The notes under the pieces: generated by a model | The model's database searches: none | Told to the model about the DNA's origin: nothing | The model's input: only the letters and a program-made list of their open reading frames with translations | Assembly: GCA_026014515.1 (NCBI GenBank) | Contig: JAOZIG010000071.1 | Location: 1-6,333 of the forward strand | DNA: 6,333 nt | Source: Candidatus Bathyarchaeota archaeon | GTDB lineage: Archaea; Thermoproteota; Bathyarchaeia; TCS64 | Direction of reading: 5' to 3' | Position numbers and translations under genes: made by a program | Shown here: in pieces, positions 4,789 to 6,333 of the stretch | Numbering within the stretch: position 1 is the first letter of the stretch | Layout: the number at the start of each line of letters is the position of its first letter

Positions 4789-5668
4789 TACCAGATTCGA
4801 GGTCGTCGTCTTTGATTGAAGCCCAGACCATCCGCTTAGTGGTGAAGCCATGACCAATGTTGCCATCCTTGTCGATGGCGATCAAGCCACCGTTACCATT
4901 GACCCTTACAGCCATGTATCCGAGGGCTTTCTCTGTGGCTATCTGAACACTCATACCAGTCTCCATATAGTTTAGAACCAGTTTGGATAGGTTCACTTTG
5001 AGAATGGACTCACCGTGCCCTGTGGTGGATACCGCTCCCACACGGTTATCCGCGTAGCCACCTGAACCAATGATGGGGACATCACCTACACGCCCAACGC
5101 GTTTACCTGTAACCCCACCGGTGCTGGTTGCAGTCGCAATATTACCATCCGCATCCAACGCAACAGCGCCAACAGTCTCATGTCCAAATGTTTCTCCGAA
5201 CTTTTGGTCTTTGAGCCACTCCTTCAAGCCCTTACGGGCGTCTTCTGTTACCAGTTCATCTTGTGTGATGCGTTCAACCTTGAACTCATCAGCGAGCCTG
5301 TTGGCGCCATCACCGATCATCAGTACGTGGGGTGTGTCCTCCATCACGTGCCGCGCTAACTTGATGGGGTATCTTACGTCTCTGAGTCCAGCTACGGCTC
5401 CTGCGTTTAGTGTGTTGCCGTCCATGATGAGGGCGTCCATCTCCACTGTGCCATCAGTTGTGAGTACCGAGCCTATTCCTGCGTCAAATATGGGGTTGTC
5501 TTCCATGCTGTTTACTGCTGCTACTACTGCGTCGAGGGCTGAGCCTCCTGTTTTGAGTATTTTCCAGCCTTCTCTGACCGCTTTTTCTACGCCTTTGATG
5601 TTTTCGTCTACTTGTTCGTCTGGTATGCCCCATGCTCCGCCATGGACCACGATAACTGGTTTAGCCAT
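4778..5668 (-). CDS. Isoaspartyl peptidase / L-asparaginase (plant-type, Ntn hydrolase)
   Basis: A 296-residue N-terminal-nucleophile hydrolase that should cleave itself before a threonine and then hydrolyse isoaspartyl dipeptides and L-asparagine. Numbering from the TTG two codons upstream (5674): 'IVVHGGAWGIPDE' (8-20) opens the alpha subunit. 'NPIFDAGIGSVLTTDG' (60-75) and 'EMDALIMDG' (78-86) are family blocks. The self-cleavage site is 'GHE-TVGAVALD' with Thr167 as nucleophile. Thr185 in 'STGG', Arg195 and Asp198 in 'GRVGD', and Thr218-Gly219 in 'TTGHGE' match the substrate-binding residues of E. coli IaaA. All key residues are present, so it should be active. FDAG replaces the common FNAG. 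I choose the ATG at 5666-5668 because a TATA-like element lies about 26 bp upstream. There is no signal peptide. Its 3' end overlaps the molybdopterin gene end by 11 bp. Confidence 0.93.
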   Translation of the reverse strand: MAKPVIVVHGGAWGIPDEQVDENIKGVEKAVREGWKILKTGGSALDAVVAAVNSMEDNPIFDAGIGSVLTTDGTVEMDALIMDGNTLNAGAVAGLRDVRYPIKLARHVMEDTPHVLMIGDGANRLADEFKVERITQDELVTEDARKGLKEWLKDQKFGETFGHETVGAVALDADGNIATATSTGGVTGKRVGRVGDVPIIGSGGYADNRVGAVSTTGHGESILKVNLSKLVLNYMETGMSVQIATEKALGYMAVRVNGNGGLIAIDKDGNIGHGFTTKRMVWASIKDDDLESGINA

Positions 5669-5689
5669 GTACAATAAGCCCCTGTACTA

Positions 5690-5699
5690 GTTTATGAAA
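5690..5699 (-). promoter_or_regulatory. TATA-like box of the isoaspartyl peptidase gene
   Basis: On the minus strand the bases read TTTCATAAAC, centred about 26 bp before the ATG at 5668, which fits a leaderless transcript and supports that start over the TTG at 5674. The element is nearly palindromic (GTTT-ATG-AAAC on the plus strand, 5690-5700), so a regulator bound here would block the TATA box. That last point is speculation. Confidence 0.4.
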
Positions 5700-5724
5700 C
5701 CAGCACAGACCCCCGTGTAGTTAG

Positions 5725-5738
5725 TTTTTAATAATTAA
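5725..5738 (+). promoter_or_regulatory. TATA box of the cupin gene
   Basis: TTTTTAATAATTAA is the best archaeal TATA match in the window, centred about 31 bp before the ATG at 5763. Transcription would start about 5-8 nt before the ATG. A GGTG at 5750-5753 has Shine-Dalgarno spacing (9 nt) but would lie upstream of, or at, that transcription start, so it may not be in the mRNA. Confidence 0.55.
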
Positions 5739-5762
5739 CACTCATTTATGGTGTGATTCTTA

Positions 5763-6116
5763 ATGAAAACAGTACTACCAGGAGAACATCCTACACTTGA
5801 GACCGTACCGGGAAGATTCGGTGAGATAATCATAGTCGGAGAGAAAGCCATGATGATGAGGCTAACAGTACAGCCTAATGTTCCCACTCCACCACATAGC
5901 CACCCCCATGAGCAGATGGGTATCGTGCTTGAAGGCGAGGGCACCTTGTACATTGATGGCGAGGAGAAGCATATCACACAGGGAACAAGTTTCTGGGTTC
6001 CACCAAACGCTGCGCATAATTTTGATGCTACAGGTGATAAGCCTGCGGTGCTTTGTGAGTGTTTCACACCTCCAAGGGAAGACTACTTGGAGATCGTTGC
6101 AGACCAGATGAAGTAA
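5763..6116 (+). CDS. Single-domain cupin protein, metal-binding
   Basis: A 117-residue small beta-barrel protein of the cupin_2 type. Motif 1 is 'PPHSHPHEQMGIVLEGEG' (43-60), with His45, His47 and Gln51 as metal ligands. Motif 2 is 'GTSFWVPPNAAHNF' (74-87), with His85 as the fourth ligand. Gln replaces the classic Glu, as in many 'HSHPHEQ' cupins, and should still bind Fe, Mn, Ni or Zn. The C-terminus 'CECFTPPREDYLEI' (98-111) is typical of small stand-alone cupins. These proteins include isomerases, dioxygenases and sugar- or ligand-binding proteins, and no specific reaction can be named. It is cytoplasmic by appearance. The gene is divergent from the isoaspartyl peptidase and ends 9 bp before the convergent glutaminyl cyclase gene, so it is a single-gene unit. 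Confidence 0.9.
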   Translation: MKTVLPGEHPTLETVPGRFGEIIIVGEKAMMMRLTVQPNVPTPPHSHPHEQMGIVLEGEGTLYIDGEEKHITQGTSFWVPPNAAHNFDATGDKPAVLCECFTPPREDYLEIVADQMK

Positions 6117-6125
6117 TTCATCCCT

Positions 6126-6333
6126 TTATTTTGGTACTAGTTTTATCTCGAATAGGTTTGGCCACAGCTTGCCTGTGACGTAAAGTTTGTCGTTTTGGGG
6201 GTCGTAGGCGATTCCGTTGAGTACATTGATACCGTTTTGATGATCCAATTCGTTTACCAGTCCTGTTAGGTCTAACCATGAGACTACCGAGCCTGTCTCG
6301 GGGTCGATTATAGCTATTCTATCTGTCTGCCAT
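6126..6333 (-). CDS. Glutaminyl-peptide cyclotransferase, C-terminal part (runs off the window)
   Basis: The minus strand is open from the window edge to a TAA at 6126-6128 and encodes 68 residues plus one base of a further codon. The fragment is the last part of the beta-propeller glutamine cyclotransferase family (plant/bacterial papaya-type QC). 'WQTDRIAIIDPETGSVVSWL' is one blade with its calcium/turn-like D-P-E-T-G. 'NGINVLNGIAYDPQNDKLYV' follows, and then the family ending 'TGKLWPNLFEIKL'. The enzyme turns N-terminal glutamine of peptides into pyroglutamate. The N-terminus, including any signal peptide, and most of the propeller lie outside the window. The 3' end is 9 bp from the stop of the convergent cupin gene, with only a short T-rich stretch (6125-6131) between. 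Confidence 0.85.
   Translation of the reverse strand, partial: WQTDRIAIIDPETGSVVSWLDLTGLVNELDHQNGINVLNGIAYDPQNDKLYVTGKLWPNLFEIKLVPK

Noticed and set aside
4558..4866. 102-residue open frame on the minus strand
   Set aside because: It spans the convergent ends of the molybdopterin and isoaspartyl peptidase genes in a third frame and has no recognisable motif.
5070..5690. 206-residue open frame on the plus strand
   Set aside because: It lies wholly over the isoaspartyl peptidase gene in antisense and is a serine-, proline- and threonine-rich low-complexity translation with no motif. The minus-strand protein has all catalytic residues, so this is a shadow.
5735..6067. 110-residue open frame on the minus strand
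   Set aside because: Antisense to the cupin gene, which has clear metal-binding motifs and a good TATA box; the shadow has none.

Overview
The window looks archaeal. Several genes have a TATA-like element about 25-30 bp upstream of the start codon and little or no Shine-Dalgarno sequence, which is the leaderless arrangement. TTG and GTG starts occur, AGA/AGG arginine and ATA isoleucine codons are common, and base composition is moderate. An Asgard-type lineage (Thorarchaeota-like) is a weak personal guess; there is no rRNA or other marker gene to test it. No tRNA, rRNA, insertion sequence, CRISPR array or phage gene was seen.

Layout. Positions 1-129 (+) hold the last 42 codons of an ACT-domain protein, probably aspartate kinase. 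It overlaps tail-to-tail by 4 bp with a 242-residue esterase-D-type alpha/beta hydrolase (126-854, -). A 230-bp divergent gap carries promoters for the esterase and for a 12-helix MFS transporter of the oxalate/formate-antiporter type (1085-2359, +, TTG start). Positions 2360-2494 hold no intact gene, but the minus strand has protein-like fragments in two frames that resemble the decayed end of a gene. A small eight-cysteine zinc-ribbon protein follows (2495-2683, -). It diverges from an EamA/DMT-family transporter (2756-3613, +).

The most interesting part is 3646-4788 (+). Two genes abut exactly (TAA directly followed by ATG). The first encodes a 160-residue membrane protein with two His-x13-His pairs, as in ferric-reductase/MsrQ-type b-cytochromes. 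The second encodes a 219-residue protein with a signal peptide, a sulfite-oxidase/YedY-type molybdopterin-binding fold and a C-terminal membrane anchor. Together they look like an archaeal counterpart of the bacterial MsrP-MsrQ (YedY-YedZ) system, with an anchored and apparently Sec-exported catalytic subunit.

The right end holds an isoaspartyl peptidase/L-asparaginase (4778-5668, -), a divergently transcribed single-domain cupin (5763-6116, +), and the C-terminal 68 residues of a glutaminyl-peptide cyclotransferase (6126-6333, -) that runs off the window. Three nearby proteins (MsrP-like oxidoreductase, isoaspartyl peptidase, glutaminyl cyclase) act, or could act, on modified amino acids in proteins. 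This is suggestive, but they are not in one operon. Most genes here are single units facing toward or away from each other; the cytochrome-molybdopterin pair is the only clear operon.
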